Positions 1-11,078 of a DNA stretch of 64,000 nt are shown here, piece after piece. The notes under the pieces are model-generated. The model was not told the DNA's origin and did no database searches. It worked only from the letters and a program-made list of their open reading frames with translations. This DNA is from Petrolisthes cinctipes (taxonomy: Eukaryota > Arthropoda > Malacostraca > Decapoda > Porcellanidae). Position 1 is the first letter of the stretch. Every line of letters begins with the position of its first letter. Position numbers and translations under genes: made by a program. The DNA is taken from positions 62,001 through 126,000 of the forward strand of contig JAWQEG010000366.1 of NCBI GenBank assembly GCA_033782935.1, given 5' to 3'.

Positions 1-99
1 GAGGTACCCCGCCCACGGCGACCAGCGCTCGGTCCCCTCATCTGCCCAGTAGGTAGTAGCTCTTGGCTCCTAGGGCCAACAACACTAAACCAATGATAT

Positions 100-1215
100 A
101 TGGATATAGAAAAGCCCCAATCTCTTCGTCGAGCGGTGGTCGACCAGCCCCTCGAGACGTCACTCTCTGATGGTGGTAGTAAGCAGAAAGCTGCAAATAA
201 GACTAGACCTAGCAGGTCGGGTGTTGTGTCGAAGAACCCTGTTAGCGATTTTGACACGTTAATGTTAACGAATGTACTTGCATCCTTTTCCTATGGCGCT
301 ATCCATTCCATTTTTGAGTGTTTTGGAGTAGTTCTTCGAATCCGAATCACATATGACAGTGATTGTAGGTCTAATCGGTGCTATATTACTTTCAATACAA
401 ATGCTGCTGCCAAAGCAGCATTTGAGGCAAAAGATTCTCTGACGGAGGGGGATACTCGTTGTAAAGTTCAGATGATGCGGTCCACCAATGTAGTTGACAG
501 TGACAATGACTACTGCCCTAACATATTTGATGACTCTGTAGAGCATGTCCCAAAGGAACGTCGGGTTCCTACACCCTTTTGGTTTGTGGCTAACTACAGG
601 GAGGGACGTGGTAACCTTATCCATGCTTCCCGGTTTCTGGAGAAAGAAATTGGATTATTACCAATGGGCCACATAAAGAAATATGGTAAGGGCGTTTTAA
701 TCAGAGCCAAAGATCTTACACAGGCCATGCTGCTCCTCAATCTCCCCTGTCCTTCTGATAGCATGTTTGAATCTATTAAACCACATCGAACATTTAATTA
801 TAGCAAGGGGAGTATATATAATGAGGACCTGTATGAATTCTCTGAAGAGGACATTCTCGCTATGTGCCCAGACAGTGTCCAACGAGTAACAAAGATGACA
901 GGCAGTAAAAATATGATCATTCTCACTTTCTATGGCTCGCATATCCCAGATAGCATTAACATTAACCCCACCTCTTTTGAGGTGAAGCCTTTTGTTGAGC
1001 GTCCTCTACAGTGTTTCTGTTGTTATGAGTTTGGTCATGGGAGGAGGAACTGCAACAACTGTTCCCGGTGTGGTAATTGTTCTGCTCTTGCCTCACATCT
1101 TACTTCGGAGTGTCGGTCAGAGAGTTACTGCTTTTACTGCAGAGATGCTCACCCCTTGCGTTCTCGCCAATGTAAGATGTACAGTTGTCAAAAAAGGTTT
1201 TGCGACAAAAAATGA
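100..1215 (+). CDS. LINE-alpha ORF1-like protein (RRM-like plus zinc knuckles), 3'-truncated
   Basis: ORF1 (Gag-like, nucleic-acid-binding) protein of a non-LTR retrotransposon. About 371 residues are open. Residues about 50-115 look like an RRM-like fold, with alternating hydrophobic strands and a YITF segment. Residues about 303-355 carry three zinc knuckles: a canonical CX2CX4HX4C starting at CFCCYEFGH, then CX2CX5HX4C and CX2CX3HX6C. ORF1 proteins of this type coat the element RNA. The first 99 bases look like its GC-richer 5' leader. LINE coding ends at about base 1181, and the last ten residues are encoded by the inserted MITE that starts at 1182. No matching EN/RT ORF2 follows, because the LINE on the far side of the MITE has a different ORF1 type. 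The clade is not assigned. The frame is intact but the protein cannot be complete. Confidence 0.75.
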   Translation: MDIEKPQSLRRAVVDQPLETSLSDGGSKQKAANKTRPSRSGVVSKNPVSDFDTLMLTNVLASFSYGAIHSIFECFGVVLRIRITYDSDCRSNRCYITFNTNAAAKAAFEAKDSLTEGDTRCKVQMMRSTNVVDSDNDYCPNIFDDSVEHVPKERRVPTPFWFVANYREGRGNLIHASRFLEKEIGLLPMGHIKKYGKGVLIRAKDLTQAMLLLNLPCPSDSMFESIKPHRTFNYSKGSIYNEDLYEFSEEDILAMCPDSVQRVTKMTGSKNMIILTFYGSHIPDSININPTSFEVKPFVERPLQCFCCYEFGHGRRNCNNCSRCGNCSALASHLTSECRSESYCFYCRDAHPLRSRQCKMYSCQKRFCDKK

Positions 1216-2090
1216 ATTCGATGTGGCGAAATCTGGCAACTCCACCCGTAGTAAACATCCCCAGTCACGTGAATGAATCGTCCTCAACCCTACTTCCTGT
1301 GCAAAGAGAACTGTTACTCTACTCCATAATATGTTATGAATGAATGGGTGTTACTGTACCAAACTGCTGTTTTAGTATTCATATTTCGCTCGACCACACT
1401 CTATGAGTTTCACTTTCCAAGAAGTGCATCTTATAGCTTCCCTTGCCACCTTTGTTGGGATTCAGGCATTTTTAGAGTGTTAACCTAACTGGAGTTCGAA
1501 ATTCTTTATACCATCTCGAAACAACATGTTACTGATGTTTCTCAAGAGTGATGTATGGTGATGTATCGGCCTACATTTTTTTTTATTTTAATAACACCTG
1601 GGTAAAATAGATTAGAACGTACTACAGTAAGATCAGCAATAATATTAAAGTATATATTATATACTTAAGCAACGAAAACTCTCAATATTATAATGGTTTC
1701 GGTTAGGATGATACAGAACTTTCTTCACTTCTCTCACCCCGGCTCACCTTGCTCACAGCCAAATTATTTTATTCGGATCACTGTTTACAAATGATGATTA
1801 TATTTTCACTTTCTTTTTCTGTATTGTAACTTGTCAAAATATGAGTATCAATAGTAATTATTCATACCTAATGTAATAATTAGTAGTAATCCAGTATTGA
1901 AAGATGTAAGGGCAGATATGACTGTCTCGCGACTCAGTTCATCAGTCAATCATATCGTATCACTACAAACACAGGGAGTGGGTATGAAAGTGCTTCATTC
2001 ATAATGTCTTTAGGTGTTTACTACTGGTGGAGCTACCAGATTTCGCCACATTGAATTCATTTTTTGTCGCAAAACCTTTTTTGGCAACTG
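1182..2090. mobile_element. Tc1/mariner-type MITE, 909 bp, TA target duplication
   Basis: Bases 1182-1260 and 2013-2090 are inverted repeats of about 79 bp with few mismatches, beginning CAGTTGYCAAAAAAGG and including a shared ACAAAAAATGAATTC block. They are flanked by TA at 1180-1181 and 2091-2092, the target duplication of Tc1/mariner elements. The 750-bp interior has no transposase-like ORF, so the element is non-autonomous. LINE-alpha lies on its left and LINE-beta on its right. Confidence 0.8.
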
Positions 2091-2092
2091 TA

Positions 2093-4735
2093 CATACACA
2101 AATGGAGAACGGTGGTAGTAACCATTTATCGTCCACCAGGTTGTCTGACAGAGAACTTTATGAGTATGTTAGAAAAAATAAGTGTACAAGTGAAAATGAT
2201 GGGAAATCCAGAGCCCTCTGTTATCATCAACGGAGATTTCAACTTGCCCAATGCTAACTGGCACGAGCTAAGTATATACGGCGGCTCACTAGCAGACAGA
2301 CTACAAGCTAACGCCTTGTTTAAAATGGTTGAAGACCTTATGATGAGGCAAATTGTTGACTTGCAAACCCGCGGCCTTAATACCTTGGATCTGTTCTTCA
2401 CCAATAATGAAGATATTATCAGCGGTGTGCGGACGGAGGACACAACCATGTCAGATCACAAGCTCCTAATTGTAGAAACCACCTTAGAATACAGGCCCAT
2501 GATAGAAATTAATGGTAGCGGGTGTTCGTCTTTCTCTACTATGAATTTTTTCATTGAAAATATGGACTGGACAAGCATGAACAATGCAATCACAATGGTC
2601 AACTGGAACCAAGAGCTAAAAGATATGACTACAATAGAAATGTACGACTTTATTATAGAAAAACTCATCTTCATTTGCTCAAGGTTTGTACCAGAAAGAA
2701 AAGTACATAGAAGAATAAGTAATATACCCAGGGATAGGAAAATTCTGATGAGAAAAAGAACTAAATTGGCTGAAAGAATTCTACATAGAGAGGACAGCAG
2801 AATCAAAGAACAATTGAGTAACATAGAAGAAAAGCAGGCCAAATCACATGAAGCGGAACGGATTGCAGAAGAAGAAAAAGCAGTAGAAGCTATATCCCTC
2901 AACCCAAAATACTTTTATCACTATGCGAAAACGAAGTCAAAGGTAAGGAGCAAAATAGGACCTTTTAAACACAATGGTACACTAGTCAGTGACCCACAAC
3001 AAATGACAGAAGCCTTGAATATGCAATATGTATCGGCATTTAGTGTACGAGAAAATAACCAAATAAACGAAGAATTTGACCTGGTGATAACGAGAACTTC
3101 AGACGTAGAGTCTAGAGATATCGACTTCAGCGAAATAGATATCGAACAATCAATATCCAGCATTAGACCTCAGGCATCAGCAGGACCAGATGGTGTACCT
3201 GCTATATTACTAAAACAATGTATGAAAACATTATCCAGACCTATCTACATCCTCTGGAGAGCATCCATTGACACAGGAGTAATTCCACCAATTCTAAAAG
3301 AGGGATTTATTACGCCAATTTATAAAGGTGGTGACAGAACAGAGCCGAAAAATTACCGACCAGTGACATTAACATCGCACGTAATAAAAGTTTTTGAAAA
3401 AATCGTTGTCAGTAAGCTAAATGAGTACCTCGAAATGCACACACTTCACAATGCCAAGCAACATGGATTCAGACATGGTAGATCGTGTCTATCACAACAA
3501 CTGCAACACCGTATGGACATGTTACATTCACTTGAGAATGATGCCACAGCCGATGTTATTTATCTAGACTTTTCGAAAGCTTTCGACAAAGTCGACCACG
3601 AAATACTGATACAGAAACTGTCACACATTGGAATCAGAGGAAAACTACTCAAGTGGATAAAGTGCTTTTTAGAGAACAGAAATCAAGCAGTTGTTGTAGA
3701 AGGGTACAAATTGGAAAGAAAAACTGTGTTGAGCGGAGTGGCACAAGGGTCGGTCATTGGCCCGATGCTATTCTTAATATTCATGAGAGATATAGACACA
3801 AGTATTTCCCATTGCACTGCATCTTTTTTTGCAGATGACACTAGACTCTTGAGTACCGTGAGGAACAACGAAGACCTTAGAATGACACAAATTGATCTTA
3901 ATAAAATATACCAGTGGGCAGCCAACAACAACATGAGTTTCAACAGTTCGAAATTCGAGTTTATGAGATATCGTCATCCCAATGTTGATACCCCTAACGA
4001 TTATTATAGAACACCGGAAGGACAAATAATTGAACAATACAGACACGTTAAGGATCTAGGAGTCACATTAAGCGATGATGGCAACTTTCAACAACAAATA
4101 GACAACGTAGTTACAAAGGCGAGACAGACAATGGGATGGATACTTAGAACCTTTGCAACAAGAGAGCCCACTGTACTTCTAACACTATAAAAGGCACTTA
4201 TACTTCCTCTCTTAGAGTACTGCTGTGTTCTCTGGAATCCAAGTGCAGTAGGACAAATTAGAAAAGTAGAAGCAATGCAACGGACATTTACTACAAGTAT
4301 GGCGGGTATGCAGAATAAAAACTATTGGGAACGACTAGCGGACCTCAAATTATACTCACTGGAAAGAAGACGAGAACGATACATAATTATATACATTTGA
4401 GAAAAATTATTAATGGACTTGTCCCTAATCTGGAAAACGAAAGCTCAATCAGAGCAGCCAACCATGGAAGAAGAGGCCTAATGTGCATCATACCACCGAT
4501 ATCGACGAGATGGACAAGACTACAAACACTCAGAGAAAACTCAATAGCAGTACAGGGTCCCCGGCTGTTCAACTGCATCCCACGAGAGCTACGATCATAC
4601 TCTGGATCTTTAGAAAGCTTCAAAAATAGACTAGACAAGTTCCTGCGGAAGGTGGTGGACAAACCATCGCTGCCCCATTACCACCAGACCACCGAAAGAA
4701 ACAGCCTGCTACATCAAGTTAGACCGACCAACTAG
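2093..4735 (+). pseudogene. LINE-beta ORF2 (endonuclease plus reverse transcriptase), copy A, broken
   Basis: The polyprotein nicks the target and reverse-transcribes element RNA. The AP-endonuclease part is entered midway (IYRPPG, then NGDFNLP and the SDH motif at about 2450). The reverse transcriptase follows: YRPVTLTSHVIKVFEK, YLDFSKAFDKVDH, SGVAQGSVIGPMLFL, and the catalytic FADDTRL near 3830. A long frame runs 2064-4190 and ends in a TAA at 4188-4190 where copy B has a tyrosine codon. The C-terminal part (4325-4735) continues after a one-base frame change near 4400. Copy A keeps open several positions at which copy B is broken, including the region around 2870-3160. Loss of the EN N-terminus and these lesions mean it is inactive. 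Confidence 0.88.
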
Positions 4736-4795
4736 AGGTGGCGCACCAGCGCGACCTAGGGCGTCAGCCCTAAACAACATCACAGGAAATCACAG
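2093..4795 (+). mobile_element. LINE-beta copy A, truncated 5' at the MITE
   Basis: The 3' 2.7 kb of a CR1/Jockey-like LINE. It is nearly identical to 7813-10520 (copy B), starting inside the endonuclease domain exactly at the MITE boundary. The 3' end after the ORF2 stop is a 60-base tail ending GAAATCACAG, after which the TG array starts. Copy B has the same end point. Confidence 0.9.
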
Positions 4796-5047
4796 GTGTA
4801 CTCTTTCGTTTGTGTATGTGTGTGTGTGTGTATTCCTTCGTCTGCGTGTGTATGTGTATTCCTTCGTCTGTGTCTGTGTGTGTGTGTGTGTGTATACCTT
4901 CGTCTGTGTGTGTGTCTGTGTGTGTGTGTACTCCTTCGTCTGTGTGTGTGTGTGTGTGTATTCCTTCATCTGTATGTATGTGTGTGTGTGTGTATTCCTT
5001 CGTCTGTGTGTGTGTTTATTCCTATATATGTCTGTGTGTGTGAATTC

Positions 5048-5079
<32 letters not shown>

Positions 5080-5558
5080 TCTTATGATTCTTTTGTACGT
5101 ATGTGTGTGTGTGTGTAATTCTTGGTTTGTGTCTGTGTGTGTGTGTATGTGTGTGTGTGTGAGAGAGTATTCCTTCGTCTATGTGTGTGTGTGTGTGTGT
5201 ATTCCTTCGTGTGTGTGTGTGTGTGTATTCCTTCATCTGTGTGTGTATTCCTATGTGTGTGTGTATGTGTGCTTTTCTTCGTCTGTGTGTGTGTGTAGGT
5301 GTATGTGTATTCCTTCATCTGTGTCTGTGTGTATTCCTATGTGTGTGTGTGTATGTGTGTGTGTGTGTATTCCTTCGCATGTGTGTGTGTGTGTGTGTGT
5401 GTAATCCTTCGTCTGTATGTGTGTGTGTGTTCCTTCGTCTGTGTGTGTGTGTGTATTCCTTCGTCTGTGTGTTTGTATGTGTGTATTACTTCGTCTGTGT
5501 ATGTGTGTGTGTGTGTGTGTGTATTCCTTCGTCTGTGTGTGTGTGTGTATATTCCTTC

Positions 5559-5615
<57 letters not shown>

Positions 5616-5840
5616 TGTATTCCTTTGTATGTGTGTTTGTGTGTGTGTGTGTGTTTGTGTATGTGTGTGTATTCCTTCGTCTGTGTGTGTTTTTGTGTGT
5701 GTGTGCGTATTCCTTCGTCTGTATGTGTGTGTGTGTATTCCTTCTCCTGTGTGTGTGTGTATTCCTTCGTCTGTGTGTGTGTGTATTCCTTCGTCTATGT
5801 ATGTGTGTATTTCTTCTCCTGTGTGTGTGTGTGTATTCCT

Positions 5841-5880
<40 letters not shown>

Positions 5881-5912
5881 TCCTTCGTCTGTGTGTGTGT
5901 ATTTCTTGGTGT

Positions 5913-5950
<38 letters not shown>

Positions 5951-5956
5951 TCCTTC

Positions 5957-5992
<36 letters not shown>

Positions 5993-6108
5993 TCCTTCGT
6001 CTGCGCGTGTAAGTGTATTCCTTCGTCTGTGTCTCTGTGTGTGTGTTAATTCCTTCGTTTGTGTGTGTGTGTGTGTGTGTGTTCCTTCGTGTGTGTGTGT
6101 GTGTGTGT
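4796..6108. repeat. (TG)n array with ATTCCTTCGTC anchors, 1.3 kb
   Basis: Runs of TG are interrupted about every 20-45 bases by ATTCCTTCGTC or close variants (ATTCCTATG, ATTCTTGG). Open frames across it encode only Cys/Val or His/Thr repeats and are not genes. It separates LINE-beta copies A and B. Related arrays are at 10521-11074 and 15293-15604. Confidence 0.95.
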
Positions 6109-6130
6109 CGAGACCCCATGGTGAAAGGAC

Positions 6131-7438
6131 GTGTTTCACGGAGCTCCGCCGATATCAGTACTGGCTACCATGGCCGGCGCCAATCTAGCCGGCGCCATTA
6201 ATACTGGTCAGTGCGGACAATGTTTGGAAGTGAACGACAGTAGCAAGTCAAATGTAGTGACATGTATACGGTGCAAGGGAGGTTTTCACACTTCGTGTGT
6301 ACATCTGGGTGGAATAAAAGGCACAAATCTGCCTCGGGTAAACTGGGTGTGTAATGACTGTGTTGAAATAGTTCGTGGGACGCCCACAAAGAACAGGGAT
6401 GGGATTGACGAACTAAAAGCCGAAATGAAAGAACTAAAGGAAATGGTGATGAAAGGCTTTGCTGAAATGCGAGGCGAGGTAAAAAGTGTTGTGAAGAAAT
6501 CAAGTGATGAAGTGGGTGTTGTTGTGGAGGAGGCCGTGAGGGAGGGAGTAACGTCAGCAGTGACAAGTGCACGTGACAAGATGGTTACGGAGGTGAAGGC
6601 AGAACTTCGCTCGTTACCCGCCAAAATTGCTGATACCAAGGATATGAAACCGAAGCAGTACTCAGAAATAGTAAGTAACAAACCAAGCACTATGCAGGCC
6701 GTAATCATAAAACCTAAACACGATTCTTTTGCACTAGACACTGGAGAAATTACATCAGTTCTCAAAAATGTCCCAGTTATATCGATGAAAACAAACAAGT
6801 AAAATCTGACTAAATTGATTCTTCCCACCGAAAAAGCAAGGAACAAAGCATTAGAAGCACTAGAAGGATCAGACACCCTAACGAACACGCATGACATACG
6901 AAATGAAAAGAGACTGAAGCCAAAAATAACAATTCCGCACATACCAGATATAATTGAAGATTCGGAAATTGTACAGTCAATATTAGAGAAGAATCCTTAT
7001 ATTACAGAGCTAATAGACCAAGAAAACGAAGTGAAGCTTTTGTTCACGAAACCAGGCTCACAAAATAATGACACCAAAACCGCTGTACTAGCTATTTCAC
7101 CACAAATAAGGACTGCAATTAAAAAGAACGACGATCGGGTATACCTGCACTTTACTAGGTGTAAGGTATATGATCATTACTGGGTACTCCGGTGTAGCAA
7201 ATGTATGGGATACGGTCACAAAAATTGTTACTCAGACAAACCCGTTTGTGGACACTGTGCCGGTAATCACTTGTCTAAAGATTGTATGAATGAACACCAA
7301 CAAAAATGCCACCACTGTACTACGAATGGAAGAGAAAACGCCAACCACGCTGCCTTCAATACGAAATGCCCATCTTTCATCATAGCCAAAAACAATGTGA
7401 TTCGGCGGACAATGCAATATGCATCGGAAAAAAACTAG
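6131..7438 (+). pseudogene. LINE-beta ORF1 (PHD-like finger, coiled coil, CCHC knuckles)
   Basis: ORF1 nucleic-acid-binding protein of LINE-beta. Residues about 28-75 form a PHD-like Zn finger (CGQC, CIRCKGGFH, CNDC). A charged KAEMKELKEMVMKGFAEM stretch then looks like a coiled coil. The C-terminal third has cysteine/histidine knuckles at 7190-7360 (CSKCMGYGHKNC, CGHCAGNHLSKDC and a CHHC start). One in-frame TAA at 6800-6802 splits an otherwise continuous frame that ends at 7438. The ATG at 6170 (MAGANLAG) is an alternative start to 6131. ORF2 begins about 90 bases downstream in another frame. Confidence 0.8.
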
Positions 7439-7525
7439 CTCTGAACGAAGACCACAATAAAAAGATTACAAAATGCAATAAGCAAGTGATTAAAGAAAAC
7501 GACCCCAAACTAGAGCTGCTTACAA

Positions 7526-10460
7526 TGATATGCTGCAACATAGAAGGACTACTTCCTTATAAAAAAGAAATATAAAACAAACATGCTAGGAGAAATATCG
7601 CAGACTTATAACACTATATAAATCTGCATAACTGAATCCCACCTGAGGAAAGACATACGAGATGCGGAAGTGATGATAAAGGGATACCAAATACATAGAG
7701 CAGACAGACAAGAAGGGAGAAAAAAAGGAGGAGTAGCTATTTATGTTCGAGAAAACATTATACCATACACCGAATTCATAGCATCGGAATCTAATAGCGA
7801 GGTAGAATATATCATATTGTACATACACAAATGGAGAACGATGGTAGTAACCATTTATCGTCCACCAGGTTGTCTGACAGAGAACTTTATGAGTGTGTTA
7901 GAAAAAATAAGTGTACAAGTGAAAATGATGGGAAATCCAGAGCCCTCTGTTATCATCAACGGAGATTTCAACCTGCCCAATGCTAACTGGCACGAGCTAA
8001 GTATATACGGCGGCTCACTAGCAGACAGACTACAAGCTAACGCCTTGTTTAAAATGGTTGAAGACCTTATGATGAGGCAAATTGTTGACTTGCCAACCCG
8101 CGGCCTTAATACCTTGGATCTGTTCTTCACCAATAATGAAGATATTATCAGCGGTGTGCGGACGGAGGATACAACCATGCCAGATCACAAGCTCCTAATT
8201 GTAGAAACCACCTTAGAATACAGGCCCATGATAGAAATTAATGGTAGCGGGTGTTCGTCTTTCTCTACTATGAATTTTTTCAGTGAGAATATGGACTGGA
8301 CAAGCATGAACAATGCAATCACAATTGTGAACTGGAACCAAGAGCAAAAAGACATGACTACAAGAGAAATGTACGACTTTATTATAGAAAAACTCCTCTT
8401 CATTTGCTCAAGGTTTGTACCAGAAAGAAAAGTACATAGAAGAATAAGTAATATACCCAGGGATAGGAAAATTCTGATGAGAAAAAGAACTAAATTGGCT
8501 GAAAGAATTCTACATAGAGAGGACAGCAGAATCAAAGAACAATTGAGTAACATAGAAGAAAAGCTGGCCAAATCACATGAAGCGGAACGGATTGCAGATG
8601 AATAAAAAGCAATAGAAGCTATATCCCGCAACCCAAAATACTTTTATCACTGCGAAAACGAAGTCAAAGGTAAGGAGCAAAATAGGACCTTTTAAACACA
8701 ATGGTACACTAGTCAGTGACCCACAACAAATGACAGAAGCCTTGAATATGCAATATGTATCGGCATTTAGTGTACGAGAAAATAACCAAATAAACGAAGA
8801 ATTTGACCCGGTGATAACGAGAACTTCAGACGTAGAGTCTAGAGATATCGACTTCAGCGAAATAGATATCGAACATCAATATCCAGCATTAGACCTCAGG
8901 CATCAGCAGGACCAGATGGTGTCCCTGCTATATTACTAAAACAATATATGAAAACACTATCCAGACCTATCTACATCCTCTGGAGAGCATCCCTTGACAC
9001 AGAAGTAATTCCACCAATACTAAAAGAGGGATTTATTACGCCAATTTATAAAGGTGGTGACAGAACCGAGCCGAAAAATTACCGACCAGTGACATTAACA
9101 TCGCACGTAATTAAAGTTTTTGAAAAAATTATTGTCAGTAAGCTAAATGAGTACCTCGAAATGCACACACTTCACAATGCCAAGCAACATGGATTCAGAC
9201 ATGGTAGATCGTGTCTATCACAACTAATGCAACACCGTATGGACATGTTACATTCACTTGAGAACGATGCCACAGCCGATGTTATTTATCTAGACTTTTC
9301 GAAAGCTTTCGACAAAGTCGACCACGAAATACTGATACAGAAACTGTCACACATTGGAATCAGAGGAAAACTACTCAAGTGGATAAAGTGCTTTTTAGAG
9401 AACAGAAATCAAGCAGTTGTTGTAGAAGGGTACAAATTGGAAAGAAAAACTGTGTTGAGCGGAGTGGCACAAGGGTCGGTCATTGGCCCGATGCTATTCT
9501 TAATATTCATGAGAGATATAGACACAAGTATTTCCCATTACACTGCATCTTTTTTTGCAGATGACACTAGACTCTTTGAGTACCGTGAGGAACAACGAAG
9601 ACCTTAAAATGACACAAATTGATCTTAATAAAATATACCAGTGGGCAGCCAACAACAACATGAGTTTCAACAGCTCGAAATTCGAGTTTATGAGATATCG
9701 TCATCCCAATGTTGATATCCCTAACGATTACTATAGAACACCGGAAGGACAAATAATTGAACAATACAGACACGTTAAGGATCTAGGAGTCACATTAAGC
9801 GATGATGGCAACTTTCAACAACAAATAGACAACGTAGTTACAAAGGCGAGACAGACAATGGGATGGATACTAAGAACCTTTACAACAAGAGAGCCCACTA
9901 TACTTCTAACACTATACAAAGCACTTATACTTCCTCTCTTAGAGTACTGCTGTGTTCTCTGGAATCCAAGTGCAGTAGGACAAATTAGAAAAGTAGAAGC
10001 AATGCAACGGACATTTACTACAAGGATGGCGGGCATGGAGAATAAAAACTACTGGGAACGACTAGCGGACCTCAAATTATACTCACTGGAAAGAAGACGA
10101 GAACGATACATAATTATATACATTTGGAAAATTATTAATGGACTTGTCCCTAATCTGGAAAACGAAAGCTCAATCAGAGCAGCCAACCATGGAAGAAGAG
10201 GCCTAATGTGCATCATACCACCGATATCGACGAGATGGACAAGACTACAAACACTCAGAGAAAACTCAATAGCAGTACAGGGTCCCCGGCTGTTCACCTG
10301 CATCCCACGAGAGCTACGATCATACTCTGGATCTTTAGAAAACTTCAAAAACCGACTAGACGAGTTCCTGCGGAAGGTGGTGGACAAACCATCGCTGCCC
10401 CATTACCACCAGACCACCGAAGGAAACAGCCTGCTACATCAAGTTAGACCGACCAACTAG
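7526..10460 (+). pseudogene. LINE-beta ORF2 (endonuclease plus reverse transcriptase), copy B, broken
   Basis: The endonuclease starts near MICCNIEGLL (7526), has a short frame change before 7670, then reads through GGVAIYVREN, IYRPPGC, NGDFNLP and the PDH/SDH motif (8160-8190). The RT follows with YRPVTLTS, YLDFSKAFDKVDH, GVAQGSVIGP and FADDTRL (about 9550). Against copy A it has a stop at 8603-8605 (GAA to TAA), a two-base loss at about 8650, a one-base loss near 8873 and a one-base gain near 9577. The thumb/C-terminal region (9555-10460) is intact. It is inactive in cis as assembled. The two copies together show the normal domain order. Confidence 0.88.
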
Positions 10461-10520
10461 AGGTGGCGCACCAGCGCGACCTAGGGCGTCAGCCCTAAAC
10501 AACATCACAGGAAATCACAG

Positions 10521-10987
10521 GTGTGTGTTATGTCTGTGCGTGTGTGTCTGTTCGTGTGTGTGTGTATTCCTATATGTGTCTGTGTGTGTGTATTCCTATG
10601 TGAATGTGTGTGTTTATTCTTATGTGCGTCTGTGTGTGTGTGTGTGTACTACTTCGTCTGTGTGTGTGTGTGTGTGTGTGTGTATTCCTTCGTCTGTGTG
10701 TGTGTGTGTGTGTATTCCTATGTGTGTCTGCGTTTGTGCATTTCTTCGTCTGTATGTGTATGTGTGTGTGTGTGTGTGTGTATTCCTATTTGTGTATATG
10801 TGTCTGTATTTCTTCGTCTGTGTCTGTGTGTGTGTGTATTCCTTCGTCTGCGTGTGTGTGTGTTTGTGTGTGTTTTTCTTCGTTTGTGTGCGTGTGTATT
10901 TCTTCGTATGTGTATTCCTTCGACTGTGTGTGTGTGTGTGTGTGTGTGTGTATTTCTTCGTCTGTGTGTGTGTGTGTATTCCTTCGT

Positions 10988-11074
<87 letters not shown>
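10521..11074. repeat. (TG)n array with TTCTTCGTC anchors, 0.55 kb
   Basis: Same composition and anchors as the array at 4796-6108, ending in an uninterrupted TG run of about 85 bases (10989-11074). It lies between the LINE-beta B 3' end and the 5' end of the RTE-like element. Confidence 0.95.

Positions 11075-11078
<4 letters not shown>

Larger units (their letters stand above)
6109..10520 (+). mobile_element. LINE-beta copy B, 4.4 kb, both ORFs present
   Basis: The most complete copy of the family. It starts directly after a TG run (CGAGACCCCATGG) and ends GAAATCACAG directly before another TG run. It contains ORF1 (PHD-like and CCHC fingers) and ORF2 (EN and RT). PHD fingers in ORF1 are known from CR1-group LINEs, and the RT motifs fit the CR1/Jockey group. 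No poly(A) tail is seen; the tail is the TG array itself or its target. Confidence 0.9.

Noticed and set aside
4796..6190. Long Cys/Val-rich and His/Thr-rich open frames on both strands
   Set aside because: They are translations of TG/CA microsatellites, open in several frames at once, with no other composition.
10990..11074. Z-DNA or regulatory role for the pure TG run
   Set aside because: Plausible physically, but nothing in the sequence supports a specific function.
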